From: Planctomycetota bacterium
Lineage (GTDB): Bacteria; Planctomycetota; UBA1135
DNA: 64,000 nt
Direction: 5' to 3'
Assembly (NCBI GenBank): GCA_008501825.1
Contig: QQUA01000016.1
Coordinates: forward strand, 186,001 to 250,000
Of this stretch, positions 35,332 through 44,396 are shown in pieces (within the stretch, counting starts at the first letter, position 1; every line of letters starts with the position of its first letter). The notes beneath the pieces are model-generated. The model saw nothing but the letters and a program-made list of their open reading frames with translations, was not told the origin of the DNA and did no database searches. A program made the translations under genes and the position numbers.

Positions 35332-36213
35332 ATGAGCTCCACGATTCCCGACCTTTTCTTTGAATACACCGTTTACAGCTATGGCATGCAACCGAATCGA
35401 AACACGATCACCGAATCGGTCCATCAAAGTTTGGATCAACCTGGCGTGGTGGTTTCTTTCAAGGGAACGGGAACCTTATTGAGCTGCTTGCAGCGACACG
35501 GCTTCATCGCCCAAGCCTTGCGCTCGGTGCGGCGAGCTTTGGTACACGGAGATATGGACGCATCCCTGGTCTCGAAGATGCAAGATCCTCAAGCTCACCA
35601 TCACGTGATCTATGCCGACGTGAATCGGGCCACGGAGATTTACGACCGGATCAACAACCACATGGAACGACTTACCGCCAACCATGCCGGACAGTTGATC
35701 GGCAACAGTCATCCTGGGCAATGGCGATTCAAGCATTTCCGCTTGCAACCGGAGAACGGCGGCCGCTTGGAAGTAAAGCTGAGGAAGCCGGCCAACGTTT
35801 TGATCGTAGATCCGGATGCCTACGAAAACTACCGCAATGGCCGCCCTTTTCGTTTCAATGGCGGTTGGGTACAGAAAACCGGCTTGCTCAGCACCGCTTA
35901 TTGCGAGCTGCCGCCGGGGCCGTGGCAGGTCGTGCTGGACCTGGTGCCGGAAAGGACCGATTCCATCGCCTTCATGTCCAACAAGAGAGCCCGGATCAAG
36001 CCGGTGGATTACGGATTGGACGCGCTACGCCCGAAAGTTTTGTTCCCGGTGGATCGCCGAACCTACAACACCGGCAGCAAATTACCTTCCACCTGCTCCG
36101 CCTGCGGTGGATTTGGCACCTATGCCCTTGGCAGCGAAGCCATGGGCTCCAAAGGCAATTACAACCGCTTCCATCGCCCCTGCCCCGTCTGCGGCGGGTC
36201 GGGGAATATCTAG
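35332..36213 (+). CDS. DUF1883-like protein with C-terminal DnaJ-type zinc fingers
   Basis: A 293-residue protein. The central part (about 130-215) resembles DUF1883: KLRKPANVLIVDPDAYENY, GRPFRFNGGWV and GPWQVVLDL. The N-terminal 125 residues are a separate domain I do not recognise. The C-terminus has CSACGGFGTY and CPVCGGSG, two CxxCxGxG-type repeats like the DnaJ zinc centre. DUF1883 is found in several bacterial proteins, some with TIR domains; its function is not known to me. The gene stands alone about 135 nt after tRNA-Pro. I set ATG 35332; an upstream in-frame TTG is possible. Confidence 0.7.
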   Translation: MSSTIPDLFFEYTVYSYGMQPNRNTITESVHQSLDQPGVVVSFKGTGTLLSCLQRHGFIAQALRSVRRALVHGDMDASLVSKMQDPQAHHHVIYADVNRATEIYDRINNHMERLTANHAGQLIGNSHPGQWRFKHFRLQPENGGRLEVKLRKPANVLIVDPDAYENYRNGRPFRFNGGWVQKTGLLSTAYCELPPGPWQVVLDLVPERTDSIAFMSNKRARIKPVDYGLDALRPKVLFPVDRRTYNTGSKLPSTCSACGGFGTYALGSEAMGSKGNYNRFHRPCPVCGGSGNI

Positions 36214-36308
36214 GCAGGCTATCTTCTTTATCCACCAATAGCCAAGGGCTGTGAAAGACCTTCCTGCCTCCACAATTGATGGAGAGCATTGGTATCCATT
36301 CAATTTTT

Positions 36309-36327
36309 AGAAAATTCAGAATTTTCT
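36309..36327. repeat. AT-rich palindrome upstream of the 36417 gene
   Basis: A perfect 9-bp inverted repeat agaaaattc / gaattttct around a single base, about 90 nt upstream of the next start codon. Its size and symmetry suit an operator; it could also be a weak terminator for the preceding gene. A second small repeat (agcgga / tccgct) lies at 36361-36380. The remainder of 36214-36416 holds a strong Shine-Dalgarno (aaggagga, 36401-36408). Confidence 0.4.
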
Positions 36328-36416
36328 GTTGGTTCGTTCAGAGTTTGTTGTCTTATCTGCAGCGGAGAATCCCCTCCGCTTGACTCTAGCAATAAATCCT
36401 AAGGAGGAACTCTAAC

Positions 36417-37718
36417 ATGAAGCGAATGCTGCTTCCGCTCTTTTGTGGCTTAATGGCCTTCCTTTCGACTCCTTCTCTTCAAGGGCAAGAAACTTTGGAA
36501 TTCTATGCTCTCAGTTGGAAGCACAACGGGCGGGCCATGGACCTTCACAAAGTGGTGTTAACGATTCCCGACGTGGGTATTGGCACGGCAACTTCGGTTC
36601 ATATCGGCCAAGTGGTCACCAGTGGTGAAATCTCCCAATTTGAAGGTAATGGACTGTACATGGACCCCGAAGGTCAACTGTGGGCCACCGGGAAAAGCCA
36701 GGCAAACGTAGGCGGTGACCGCCTGCTTCGATTTGACAACCCGCTACAAAGTGGAAGGGTGGATGTCATTCCGATTCTGAGCGGCCAAAGTCCGGTCAAA
36801 AACAACATGGGATTGGCAAAATGGGATGCCTCCGGAAGCCTGCTCTTTGCGGACGCAGCTTGGGCAGGAGTTCATATTTTTGACCCAGTGTCAGGATCTC
36901 ATATTCATACTTGTGAATCCTGCCCAGCCATTTCCAAATGCTGGGGGATCGAGAAATTGGACAACCAAAGCAATCAATTTTATGCCATCCATGATGGCAA
37001 CCAACTTGATTTGTATTCCTACAATCCAGGATCATGTTCCGGTTGTAATAACGTACAGCTTGGAAACCTGATTGGCAGTCGACAATTCCAAGGCGTAGAA
37101 AGTCTGACGGCAACGTTGGATGGCACCCTTTACGGCATCGCCAATGACGGCACCCATCCGACTCTCATCGAAATTGACAAGAATACCGGGGCCGTAGTCA
37201 ATGAATTTTCCATTTCCAACATGAGCACCTCGGTAGATCGGGTATCTGGATTGGCCTTTATCCCAAAAATGTCTCTTGGAAATCCCTTGCCAGGAGTGGC
37301 CGGTCAATTTAATTCCCTGAAGTTGAGACGGGCAGAGCCCTTTACCATGGCCCATTTCACCTACGGCTTTTCCGCTGGTCTTTCTCCGATTCCGAATTGC
37401 TCAACGAAATTCGTTGAAATCGCCAATGCAACGGTTTTCGCCTCCGTGGTGACGGATTTCCAAGGGGAGGCCACCTTGAATCAACAAGTTTCCGCTGCCA
37501 TGGCCGGTCGACAAGTGTATCTGCAAGCCCTCCAGATCGACCCATGCCAAGTAAGTAATTTGGTGGTGTACACCTTCCAATTAATTCGAACCATTTTGTC
37601 TGCAGAGCCCCGAGGCTCCCATCTTCTGGCTCCAGCATTCCTCCTCGAGGAATGCCTGGAGCCAGAAATTTCATTGCACGGATACCGTTACCGGATCGGA
37701 CAGGCGCAATTTGATTGA
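36417..37718 (+). CDS. Exported beta-propeller-like protein, C-terminus possibly extended by readthrough
   Basis: A 433-residue protein with a clear signal peptide (cleavage after about residue 23, LQGQE). The mature part has repeated strands (GNGLYMDPEGQLWATG, GVESLTATLDGTLYGIAND) that suggest a beta-propeller. A Cys-rich segment (CESCPAISKC, SCSGC) may form disulfides. The natural end appears to be near 37585 (QVSNLVVYTFQ); a TAA lies in the next frame right there. The annotated frame instead runs another ~44 codons through the shared terminator hairpin into the opposite gene, so a small indel may have removed the stop. An excellent Shine-Dalgarno fixes the start. AT-richer than the flanking DNA. 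Function unknown. Confidence 0.7.
   Translation: MKRMLLPLFCGLMAFLSTPSLQGQETLEFYALSWKHNGRAMDLHKVVLTIPDVGIGTATSVHIGQVVTSGEISQFEGNGLYMDPEGQLWATGKSQANVGGDRLLRFDNPLQSGRVDVIPILSGQSPVKNNMGLAKWDASGSLLFADAAWAGVHIFDPVSGSHIHTCESCPAISKCWGIEKLDNQSNQFYAIHDGNQLDLYSYNPGSCSGCNNVQLGNLIGSRQFQGVESLTATLDGTLYGIANDGTHPTLIEIDKNTGAVVNEFSISNMSTSVDRVSGLAFIPKMSLGNPLPGVAGQFNSLKLRRAEPFTMAHFTYGFSAGLSPIPNCSTKFVEIANATVFASVVTDFQGEATLNQQVSAAMAGRQVYLQALQIDPCQVSNLVVYTFQLIRTILSAEPRGSHLLAPAFLLEECLEPEISLHGYRYRIGQAQFD
37625..37666. terminator. Long bidirectional terminator hairpin between convergent genes
   Basis: A near-perfect inverted repeat: left arm tctggctccagcattcctc, 3-nt loop, right arm identical in reverse complement except for one bulged base. 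It serves the 37671-39866 gene on the minus strand and, probably, the natural end of the 36417 gene on the plus strand. Confidence 0.7.
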
Positions 37719-39866
37719 ATCGAAAATTTCCACCGCTTGCCAATGGGTTAACTTACCGGAGCCAGCCGAACCGGGAATTTCCAAATTCAAGGAAGCCGAA
37801 CCAGCGGGATTAACGAACATGGGCTCAGAAGAATAGACGGGAAGACTCAAGCTCAGTGGGAATCCCTGAAACTGAGTCGGTCCATTTCCCGTGAGGGACA
37901 AGCCCAAGGAAACCCAAGCGCCTGGTTTGGCTCCCGAAATTTGGACAGTAGCCGTTTGCCCCGGAATCAAATTCGGGATGAAGAGGTCAAAGAAATCATC
38001 TAGCAGGTTATTGGGGTCAGATTCACCAAGCTGAAATCCACCGTCTTTATTGAAATCTTCGATGCCGTCCGAAATTCCACCACCGTCTGAATCAAGTTTT
38101 AATGGATCGGTCACCGAATTCGGATCGAGATCCGGAACAAAGAAATCTAAGTCGGTGTGAGCGGTCCCGCTCGTTCGGCCAAGCTCCAAACCGTCTCCCA
38201 ACTCGTCTCCGTCGCTGTCAAAGAGCTCAGCCGCGGTCTCCAGTAGATCTTGATGCCCATCAAAATTACGGTCTTCTTCCCCATCCCTCAAGCCATCATC
38301 GTCCGTATCCAAATCCAAAAAGTCAGTTTGGGTAAATGGGTCCAGATCGGGCGTGAATACTGCCAAGTCCGTTCCCCAAATCCCAAGGCCAGGTTGATCG
38401 GGAATCCCATTAGATTTGCCTGCTTCGGTCCCATCCTGAAGGCCATCGAAATCGGAATCCAGCTGGTTGGGGTCGGAGTTGAGCCATGCGTATTCCTCAA
38501 AATCGTCCAGCGCATCTTCATCGCTATCTAAATCATCGATTCCTAAGCCCAGGACGGTTTCAAGGTGATCCGGCAATCCATCACCGTCAAAATCGGGATT
38601 CCCCAAACTTCGCAAATACAATTGACTTCCAGAAATACCTGAAACGACGTTATTGCCCCAACTCTGAAACACCACCAATTCGCCAGAGGCTGCCACCATG
38701 GATATGCCCCCACCATAATTGATTTCTTGGTGAGTACTAGACAAACTAATCCGTTCAATATTTCCTGTATGTCGATTCCAAAGAAAGGAATCTGGCTGGT
38801 TGTTGAAATCAAACGGGACCAAATCCGAGGCCTGACTTTCAAAAGTTACGAAATCCCCCCTTCCAGAGATGGAAGGCGTTTCAGATGAGTGATTGACTCC
38901 AAGCCCCGAAGGCCCAGCCGAAATTCGAACCGTGATTCCGGTTTGTATGTCTCGAAGAAAGATATCTTCATTCACATCTTGATCATTTAAGACCAAATTG
39001 TTCGCATGACTGGAGAATACCACGAAGCAGCCATCCCAACTCATAGCCCCAGGCCGTCCTCGGCAATCTCCATTCGCGGCGATTCCAAAACTGTCTACAG
39101 TGATTCGCTCAGTCACGCCAGCAGCGAGGTCTCGGACAAAAATGTCATCGAATCCCTGGACATCCCCGGCCACCAAATTCGAAGCATCGGATTGAAAGCA
39201 AACCACATTTCCACCCCAAGAAATTCCATAAGGAATCATGGAATGGGCACTATGCGCATAGTCTCCGTCGATCGGCTCGGAAACCAGGCGAGTCTGCCCG
39301 GTCTTTAGATCGCGAAGGTAAATCTGACGACTGCCGGATGGTACCTGCGGGTGGAGGTTTCCTGCCGTACTCTGAAAGGCAAGATAGCGTCCGTCTGGGG
39401 AAATAAGTGGGCCGCTGCAAGGGCCGTCGCTTAGCTCTCCCCGGCTGTTTCGCCCTTCGACTTGTACTTCTTGCGAAAAGCGATCATAGACAAAGACCTG
39501 CTGGCGGTTCACCCCAGGAACGATGTTGGTCGCCACGCTGGAGAAAGCGATCCACTGTCCGTCCGCTGAAAGGCTGGCGGAAAAACTATCACCATCGGAA
39601 AAACCTCCTGTTGGCGTTCGGCTCACTAGATCGATAAGACCGGTTTCCGTATCCACCAAAAACACGTCTTCCTTCCCGTTGGTATCCCCGGGGATGAGAT
39701 CGTCTCCATGCTGTACGGAGAATGCTACATATCGACCACTCCCGGAAACACCCCAATAATACCCAATCACTCCACTTTGTCCGGTACCGGTAATTCCCGG
39801 AGTCAAGATTTCAGTGCTCTGTGGACAGAAAGTCGCCAGATACATAAGGATCGAGATGGAATTCAT
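37671..39866 (-). CDS. Exported PD40 propeller protein with thrombospondin type 3-like calcium repeats
   Basis: A 731-residue exported protein with a short signal-like N-terminus. Residues about 20-420 hold TolB-type propeller blades: YVAFSVQHGDDLIPGDTNG, QWIAFSSVATNIVPG, RYLAFQSTAGN, each near a DVFLVD or IYLRDL strand. Residues about 430-620 hold calcium-binding repeats of DxDxDGLxDGxE type (DFDGDGLPDHLE, DSDFDGLQDGTE, DTDDDGLRDGEE). A C-terminal beta domain follows (about 630-731). It is probably surface-located or periplasmic, with the repeats as a calcium-stiffened stalk. AT-richer than the flanks. The divergent gap 39867-39968 shows no gene. Confidence 0.85.
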   Translation of the reverse strand: MNSISILMYLATFCPQSTEILTPGITGTGQSGVIGYYWGVSGSGRYVAFSVQHGDDLIPGDTNGKEDVFLVDTETGLIDLVSRTPTGGFSDGDSFSASLSADGQWIAFSSVATNIVPGVNRQQVFVYDRFSQEVQVEGRNSRGELSDGPCSGPLISPDGRYLAFQSTAGNLHPQVPSGSRQIYLRDLKTGQTRLVSEPIDGDYAHSAHSMIPYGISWGGNVVCFQSDASNLVAGDVQGFDDIFVRDLAAGVTERITVDSFGIAANGDCRGRPGAMSWDGCFVVFSSHANNLVLNDQDVNEDIFLRDIQTGITVRISAGPSGLGVNHSSETPSISGRGDFVTFESQASDLVPFDFNNQPDSFLWNRHTGNIERISLSSTHQEINYGGGISMVAASGELVVFQSWGNNVVSGISGSQLYLRSLGNPDFDGDGLPDHLETVLGLGIDDLDSDEDALDDFEEYAWLNSDPNQLDSDFDGLQDGTEAGKSNGIPDQPGLGIWGTDLAVFTPDLDPFTQTDFLDLDTDDDGLRDGEEDRNFDGHQDLLETAAELFDSDGDELGDGLELGRTSGTAHTDLDFFVPDLDPNSVTDPLKLDSDGGGISDGIEDFNKDGGFQLGESDPNNLLDDFFDLFIPNLIPGQTATVQISGAKPGAWVSLGLSLTGNGPTQFQGFPLSLSLPVYSSEPMFVNPAGSASLNLEIPGSAGSGKLTHWQAVEIFDSIKLRLSDPVTVSVQ

Positions 39867-39968
39867 GCCCTCAATATAGTGCTTTCACGGAAAACAATCC
39901 AAAAAGTGATTCCAGCTCCCGAAACCCCTCGAATCATTTGCCGTAGGTCGTAGGCTGAATCCAGGTCG

Positions 39969-42095
39969 ATGACACCCCCTCCCCGAACATGTGCGAGTCG
40001 GCGGGGCTTTTTGAAAGCCTGCGCCGTGCTTCCTGTGGCTGGAATGCGGCTACCGTGGTGGCGACCGAAACGGGCTTCGACTCTGGAAAGCCTGGAAGCC
40101 TATGCCTTGCGCTATCCGATGACCGGGCATTTCAAATTCTTCACCGGACCTCACGGCGCCCTCGGCCGGGCTTCGGTTTTGGTCAAGCTGACCACCGCCG
40201 GCGGACAGGTCGGTTGGGGACAAAGCGTGCCGATCGCTCGCTGGAGTTATGAAACTCTTGAAACCGTCGAGAGAGTGATCCGCGATTACTTCGGCCCGGC
40301 CCTCCTCGGTTGCGAAGCCACCGATTTAAAGGAAGCCCATCGCCGCATGACCGCTGCAGTCGCCGATGGTTTTTCCACCGGTATGCCGATTGCTCGAGCC
40401 GGCATCGATTTAGCCCTGCACGATCTTCTCGGCCGCCTGCAAAATCGATCGGTGGCCGAACTTTGGGGACGCAAAGCCGACCGGCCGCTAGATTTGAGCT
40501 GGACCGTCAATCCCAAGCGCTTGGAAGACACCGAAGCCTTGGTCCAAGCCGGATTCGAGCGGGGATATCGCCACTTCAACATTAAGGTGGCTCCCAACCC
40601 GGAATTCGATTTGGAATTGGCCAAAGAAGTGCGTCGCCTGGCACCCAAAGCCTTCCTGTGGGCGGATGCCAACGGCGGCTATGAACCGGAAACCGCCTTC
40701 GCCATCGCCCCCCCATTGGCGCAAGCCGGCGTCGACGTCTTTGAAGCGCCGATGAAACCAAATCGAATCGCCGGCTATCAAGCCCTTCGCAAGCAGGGAG
40801 CGCTGCCCATCTTGATGGACGAAGGCATCGTTTCTCCGATTGAATTGGCCGAGTTCATTCGCTTGAACATGCTCGACGGCGTGGCGATGAAACCGGCTCG
40901 TTGCGGCGGCCTGCTTTCGGCTCGGCGGCAAATCGAATTGTTGGAACATCACCAATTGATGTGGTTGGGGAGCGGTTTGACCGATCCCGATTTCTCCCTG
41001 GCCGCCACCTTGTTGCTGTATGGAGCTTATGGCTTGCAAAAACCCGCCGCCTTGAACGGGCCGCAGTTTTTAACCGAAAGCCTGTTAACCAAACCCTTCG
41101 AAGTTCAAGATGGCCGCCTCCAACCCCCGACCGGCCCTGGTCTCGGGGTAGAAATCGATCCGCAAAAGTTGGCCGAAAGAGTGGCCGCCAGCCGCAAGGC
41201 CAACGCCAAGACTTCGCTCCCAGGCCCGCCTCTGCGATGGGATATCCAAGCCGGCGCTTCTTTAGCCTTAACCCGCGGCAAGCAAATTTTGTGGCGGTTC
41301 CAATACCATCCCGATCAAAGCCACGTTTATTTTCACCCGCTGAGCCTGCCCGGGACCGCCGCTCTCACCGCCGATGCCCCGGCCGATCACGTCCATCACC
41401 ACGGTCTTTGGTTCTGCTGGAAGTATTTAAACGGCGTCAACTATTGGGAACACGCTCCTGGAAAGGGCCATCCCGCCGGCCGCACCTTGTGGCAGCCGCC
41501 GGAGATTCAAATTCAGGAACAAGGCTCCGCTCAAATCACCTTAAAGCTGCAATATCAAAACCCCGACGGCGAAATCGTCCTGCGGGAAGATCGGTCTCTG
41601 GTTTTGAGCGCGCCTGCCGCCGACGGCTCTTATCACCTGGACTGGGACAGCCAATTCACGGTGGAAGCCGAGAGCCTGCATTTCGATCGCACTCCGCTAC
41701 CGACGGAAAAGGGCGGCAAAGCGTGGGGCGGTTATGCCGGTTTGTCCTTGCGCTTAGGTCAATGGCAGGAGCGCCACGCCGTCGACCTGCAGGGACCGGT
41801 GGAATTCAATGCCGTCGATCGCTATCGAGGCCGCTCCCCGGCTTTCGCCTATCAGGGAAGCTTGAACGGCCGCCGCCTCGGCGTCGCAGTGTTGGATCAT
41901 CCGGAAAACCTCCACGCTCCGAGCCCGTGGTATGCGATTCGAAGCGGCAACATGAGCTTTTTCACTCCGGCGGTGATTTGTTACCAACCGGTGGAATTTG
42001 CCCGCCACCAAAGCTTCCGTCTCCGGTACCGTGTTTTGGTGCATCCCCATTGGTGGGACGCCGACCGCCTGGCCCTGGAACTCCGACAACGATGA
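39969..42095 (+). CDS. Tat-exported fusion of an enolase-superfamily enzyme and a PmoA-family domain
   Basis: A 708-residue fusion. A twin-arginine signal (SRRGFLKACAV, Arg11-Arg12) directs export. Residues about 35-415 are a mandelate racemase/muconate lactonising type enolase-superfamily enzyme: FNIKV (base Lys), WADANGGY, FEAP and MDEG supply the metal ligands, and MKPARCGG a second Lys. Residues about 425-708 resemble the PmoA family (DUF6807), with DHVHHHGLWF and GVNYWE. The two parts are normally separate proteins acting on sugars. It overlaps the Gfo/Idh gene by ATGA and heads a three-gene operon, so the pathway is probably periplasmic sugar or sugar-acid catabolism. Confidence 0.88.
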   Translation: MTPPPRTCASRRGFLKACAVLPVAGMRLPWWRPKRASTLESLEAYALRYPMTGHFKFFTGPHGALGRASVLVKLTTAGGQVGWGQSVPIARWSYETLETVERVIRDYFGPALLGCEATDLKEAHRRMTAAVADGFSTGMPIARAGIDLALHDLLGRLQNRSVAELWGRKADRPLDLSWTVNPKRLEDTEALVQAGFERGYRHFNIKVAPNPEFDLELAKEVRRLAPKAFLWADANGGYEPETAFAIAPPLAQAGVDVFEAPMKPNRIAGYQALRKQGALPILMDEGIVSPIELAEFIRLNMLDGVAMKPARCGGLLSARRQIELLEHHQLMWLGSGLTDPDFSLAATLLLYGAYGLQKPAALNGPQFLTESLLTKPFEVQDGRLQPPTGPGLGVEIDPQKLAERVAASRKANAKTSLPGPPLRWDIQAGASLALTRGKQILWRFQYHPDQSHVYFHPLSLPGTAALTADAPADHVHHHGLWFCWKYLNGVNYWEHAPGKGHPAGRTLWQPPEIQIQEQGSAQITLKLQYQNPDGEIVLREDRSLVLSAPAADGSYHLDWDSQFTVEAESLHFDRTPLPTEKGGKAWGGYAGLSLRLGQWQERHAVDLQGPVEFNAVDRYRGRSPAFAYQGSLNGRRLGVAVLDHPENLHAPSPWYAIRSGNMSFFTPAVICYQPVEFARHQSFRLRYRVLVHPHWWDADRLALELRQR

Positions 42096-43417
42096 CCTCC
42101 TCCACTCCCTCCCGTCGTTCGGTTCTCAAACTCGGCGGAGCGCTGGCCGCTCCCTTCCTTTTGCCGAGCCGACTATCCGCCACCGGAAGCCGCGCCAATG
42201 AAGCGATTCGGATCGGTTGCATCGGCGTCGGCCGGATGGGTTTGGGCGACATGCGGGCCTTGTTGAGCCGCGGCCTGGATCCGAAACTGAATGCTCGCAT
42301 CGTGGCGGTGTGCGATCCCGACGGCCAGCGGGCCAAAACAGCTCAAGCCGATGTGTTGAAACGTTATTCCGGCAAACTGGAGGATGGCGCCATTCCGGAA
42401 GTGGCGGTTTACCAGGACTTCCGCCAATTGCTGGCTAGAAAAGACATCGACGCCGTCACCGTGAGCACGCCGGATTTCTGGCACGGCGGTCACGGCGTCG
42501 CCGCCGCCAAGGCCAAGAAAGACATTTACATTCAAAAGCCGTTGACTCTGTCCATCGTCGAAGGTCAAAAACTAGTGGAAGCGGTGCGGCGCAACGGCGT
42601 CATTTTGCAAACCGGTTCGCAGCAGCGTTCCGACAAGCGCTTTCGGCAGGCTTGCGAATTGGTTCGAAACGGACGCATCGGCAAGTTGCAAAAAGTCGTG
42701 GTTTGGCTGCCGCCGGATAAAGGCACGGCCGAAATGACCGCTACGCCGAAGCCGGACCACTTCGATTATTCCCTGTGGATGGGGCCGACCGAACCTCGTC
42801 CCTACGCCGAAAAGGGCGTGCATCCAATTCAAGGTTACGGCCGGCCGGGTTGGTTGCAGCGGGAGGGCTATACCTTGGGCATGATTACCGGATGGGGTTC
42901 GCACATGAACGACATCGCCCAATGGGGTCACGGCAGCGAATTATCCGGCATTCATGAGATTCAAGCCAAGGCGGAATTTCCCGAACGCGGTCTGTTTGAC
43001 GTTCACACCCAGTTTCGGGCCGAAGGTCGTTGGGCTGACGGCGTCGAACTCCTTCAGGAAACCAATCCTCAAGCCGGAGTCCGTTTCATCGGCTCCGAAG
43101 GAGAAATTTTCGTTCGCCGTGGCGGCATCGAAGCGAATCCGGCGGAAATCCTGCAAGAGAAGATTGGCGACGACGAAACCCGGCTTTACCGCTCCACCGA
43201 TCATTACCGCAACTTTCTGGAATGCGTGCGCAACCGTGACGAGCCCATCTGCCCGGTGGAAGTCGGCCATCGCTCCAACAGCTTGTGCGTGATTACCCAC
43301 ATCGCCATGAAGTTGCAGCGCAAGTTGCGCTGGGACCCGAATCGAGAAATCTTCCCCGGCGATGACGAAGCCAACGCCATGTTGGACTTCCCCCGCCGCT
43401 CGCCTTGGGAGTTGTGA
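42092..43417 (+). CDS. Tat-exported Gfo/Idh/MocA oxidoreductase
   Basis: A 441-residue NAD(P)-dependent sugar oxidoreductase. The N-terminus has a Tat motif (SRRSVLKLGG). The Rossmann fold begins with IGCIGVGRMG (about 41-50), the catalytic region is YIQKPLTLS (the usual EKP is QKP here), and GWGSHMNDIAQWG follows, as in the Planctomycetota-type members. These enzymes carry a tightly bound cofactor when exported. ATGA coupling to the fusion gene and 1-nt overlap with the second PmoA gene make a tight operon. Confidence 0.93.
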   Translation: MTSSTPSRRSVLKLGGALAAPFLLPSRLSATGSRANEAIRIGCIGVGRMGLGDMRALLSRGLDPKLNARIVAVCDPDGQRAKTAQADVLKRYSGKLEDGAIPEVAVYQDFRQLLARKDIDAVTVSTPDFWHGGHGVAAAKAKKDIYIQKPLTLSIVEGQKLVEAVRRNGVILQTGSQQRSDKRFRQACELVRNGRIGKLQKVVVWLPPDKGTAEMTATPKPDHFDYSLWMGPTEPRPYAEKGVHPIQGYGRPGWLQREGYTLGMITGWGSHMNDIAQWGHGSELSGIHEIQAKAEFPERGLFDVHTQFRAEGRWADGVELLQETNPQAGVRFIGSEGEIFVRRGGIEANPAEILQEKIGDDETRLYRSTDHYRNFLECVRNRDEPICPVEVGHRSNSLCVITHIAMKLQRKLRWDPNREIFPGDDEANAMLDFPRRSPWEL

Positions 43418-44385
43418 TGGCTGCTTGGGTTCTGCACGCCGCTTTGGCTTTGGCGGCGGCTTGTCCCGGGCAAAGCGCCCCGGTTCAAGCTTCGCACCGT
43501 GTCAGCGTTCAGGAGAACGTGGAAACCGGCAGCTTGCGCTTTGCCATAGACGGCCGGGAAGCCTTCGTGTATCAGTTCGATACCCGATTCGCTTTACCCC
43601 ACCTATGGCCTTTGAGGAGCCCGACCGGCAGGCCGCTGACGGTTCAGAAAACCGAACCTTTTCCCCATCACCGCTCCATTTGGTTTGCCGACAAAGTCCA
43701 ATTGAAGGACGGCCCCGTCACCGATTTCTATCACGAATGGGCCAACCTTCGGGATAAAGAAAATCCGAAAGCCGGACACCACAGTTTTATCCGCCACGAA
43801 AAATTTACCGACCTCCGTTGTGGAGAAAAAAAGGCCCGAGCCACCGCTGTGCTGACTTGGATGGTGCAAGAACAAATCCCGGTTCTGGCTCAAAGCCTGC
43901 ACATGGAATTGGAGGATTTGGGAGCCGGAGAATATTTGCTTCAACTTTCCTGGGAGTGGAAAGCCGAATTTGGGCCGGTCAAGTTCCACAGTGACTGGGT
44001 CCACTACGCCTGGCCCTTTTTGCGCATGGATCCGAAGTTCAGCGGCGAGCAAGGCGGCACCATCGAAGATGACCAAGGTCGCCGGGGGCAAAAAGCCACC
44101 AACCAAAAATACGCCCGTTGGATCGATTATTCGAACACGGTGGACGGGGTCACGGAAGGATTAACCGTATTCGTTCCCGACGACGGCCAGAAACGCAAAT
44201 GGTTGACCAGAGAATACGGCACCTTTGGACCGCGCCGCCCCGATGCCTTCAGCGGCAGCCGCTTTACTTTGCAGAAAGGCGAATCGCTTCGGGGCCGGGT
44301 GGTCCTGTTGGTGCACCAGGGAAATGCCTCCTCACCTCAAGTGAGAAAGCAAGCGGCCCGCTGGTGCCCGACCCAGCCCCAATAG
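43417..44385 (+). CDS. PmoA-family (DUF6807) exported protein
   Basis: A 322-residue protein with a signal peptide (cleavage near residue 23). FPHHRSIWFADKVQL and TDFYHEW match the same family as the C-terminal half of the fusion protein two genes upstream, although the two sequences are distant. The fold is a beta-sandwich common in carbohydrate-active proteins. I chose ATG 43417, which overlaps the preceding stop; an in-frame TTG at 43405 also exists. Third gene of the operon; the convergent gene ends only 11 nt away and no terminator is obvious between them. Confidence 0.85.
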   Translation: MAAWVLHAALALAAACPGQSAPVQASHRVSVQENVETGSLRFAIDGREAFVYQFDTRFALPHLWPLRSPTGRPLTVQKTEPFPHHRSIWFADKVQLKDGPVTDFYHEWANLRDKENPKAGHHSFIRHEKFTDLRCGEKKARATAVLTWMVQEQIPVLAQSLHMELEDLGAGEYLLQLSWEWKAEFGPVKFHSDWVHYAWPFLRMDPKFSGEQGGTIEDDQGRRGQKATNQKYARWIDYSNTVDGVTEGLTVFVPDDGQKRKWLTREYGTFGPRRPDAFSGSRFTLQKGESLRGRVVLLVHQGNASSPQVRKQAARWCPTQPQ

Positions 44386-44396
44386 CGATTCCAGCT

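Noticed and set aside
35121..36213. Integrated element with tRNA-Pro as attachment site
   Set aside because: No direct repeat of the tRNA 3' end, integrase or transposase is found downstream in the window.
40901..42091. N-terminal extension of the Gfo/Idh gene inside the fusion gene
   Set aside because: The Arg/Pro/Ser-rich extension overlaps the fusion gene in another frame; the Tat signal starts at ATG 42092.
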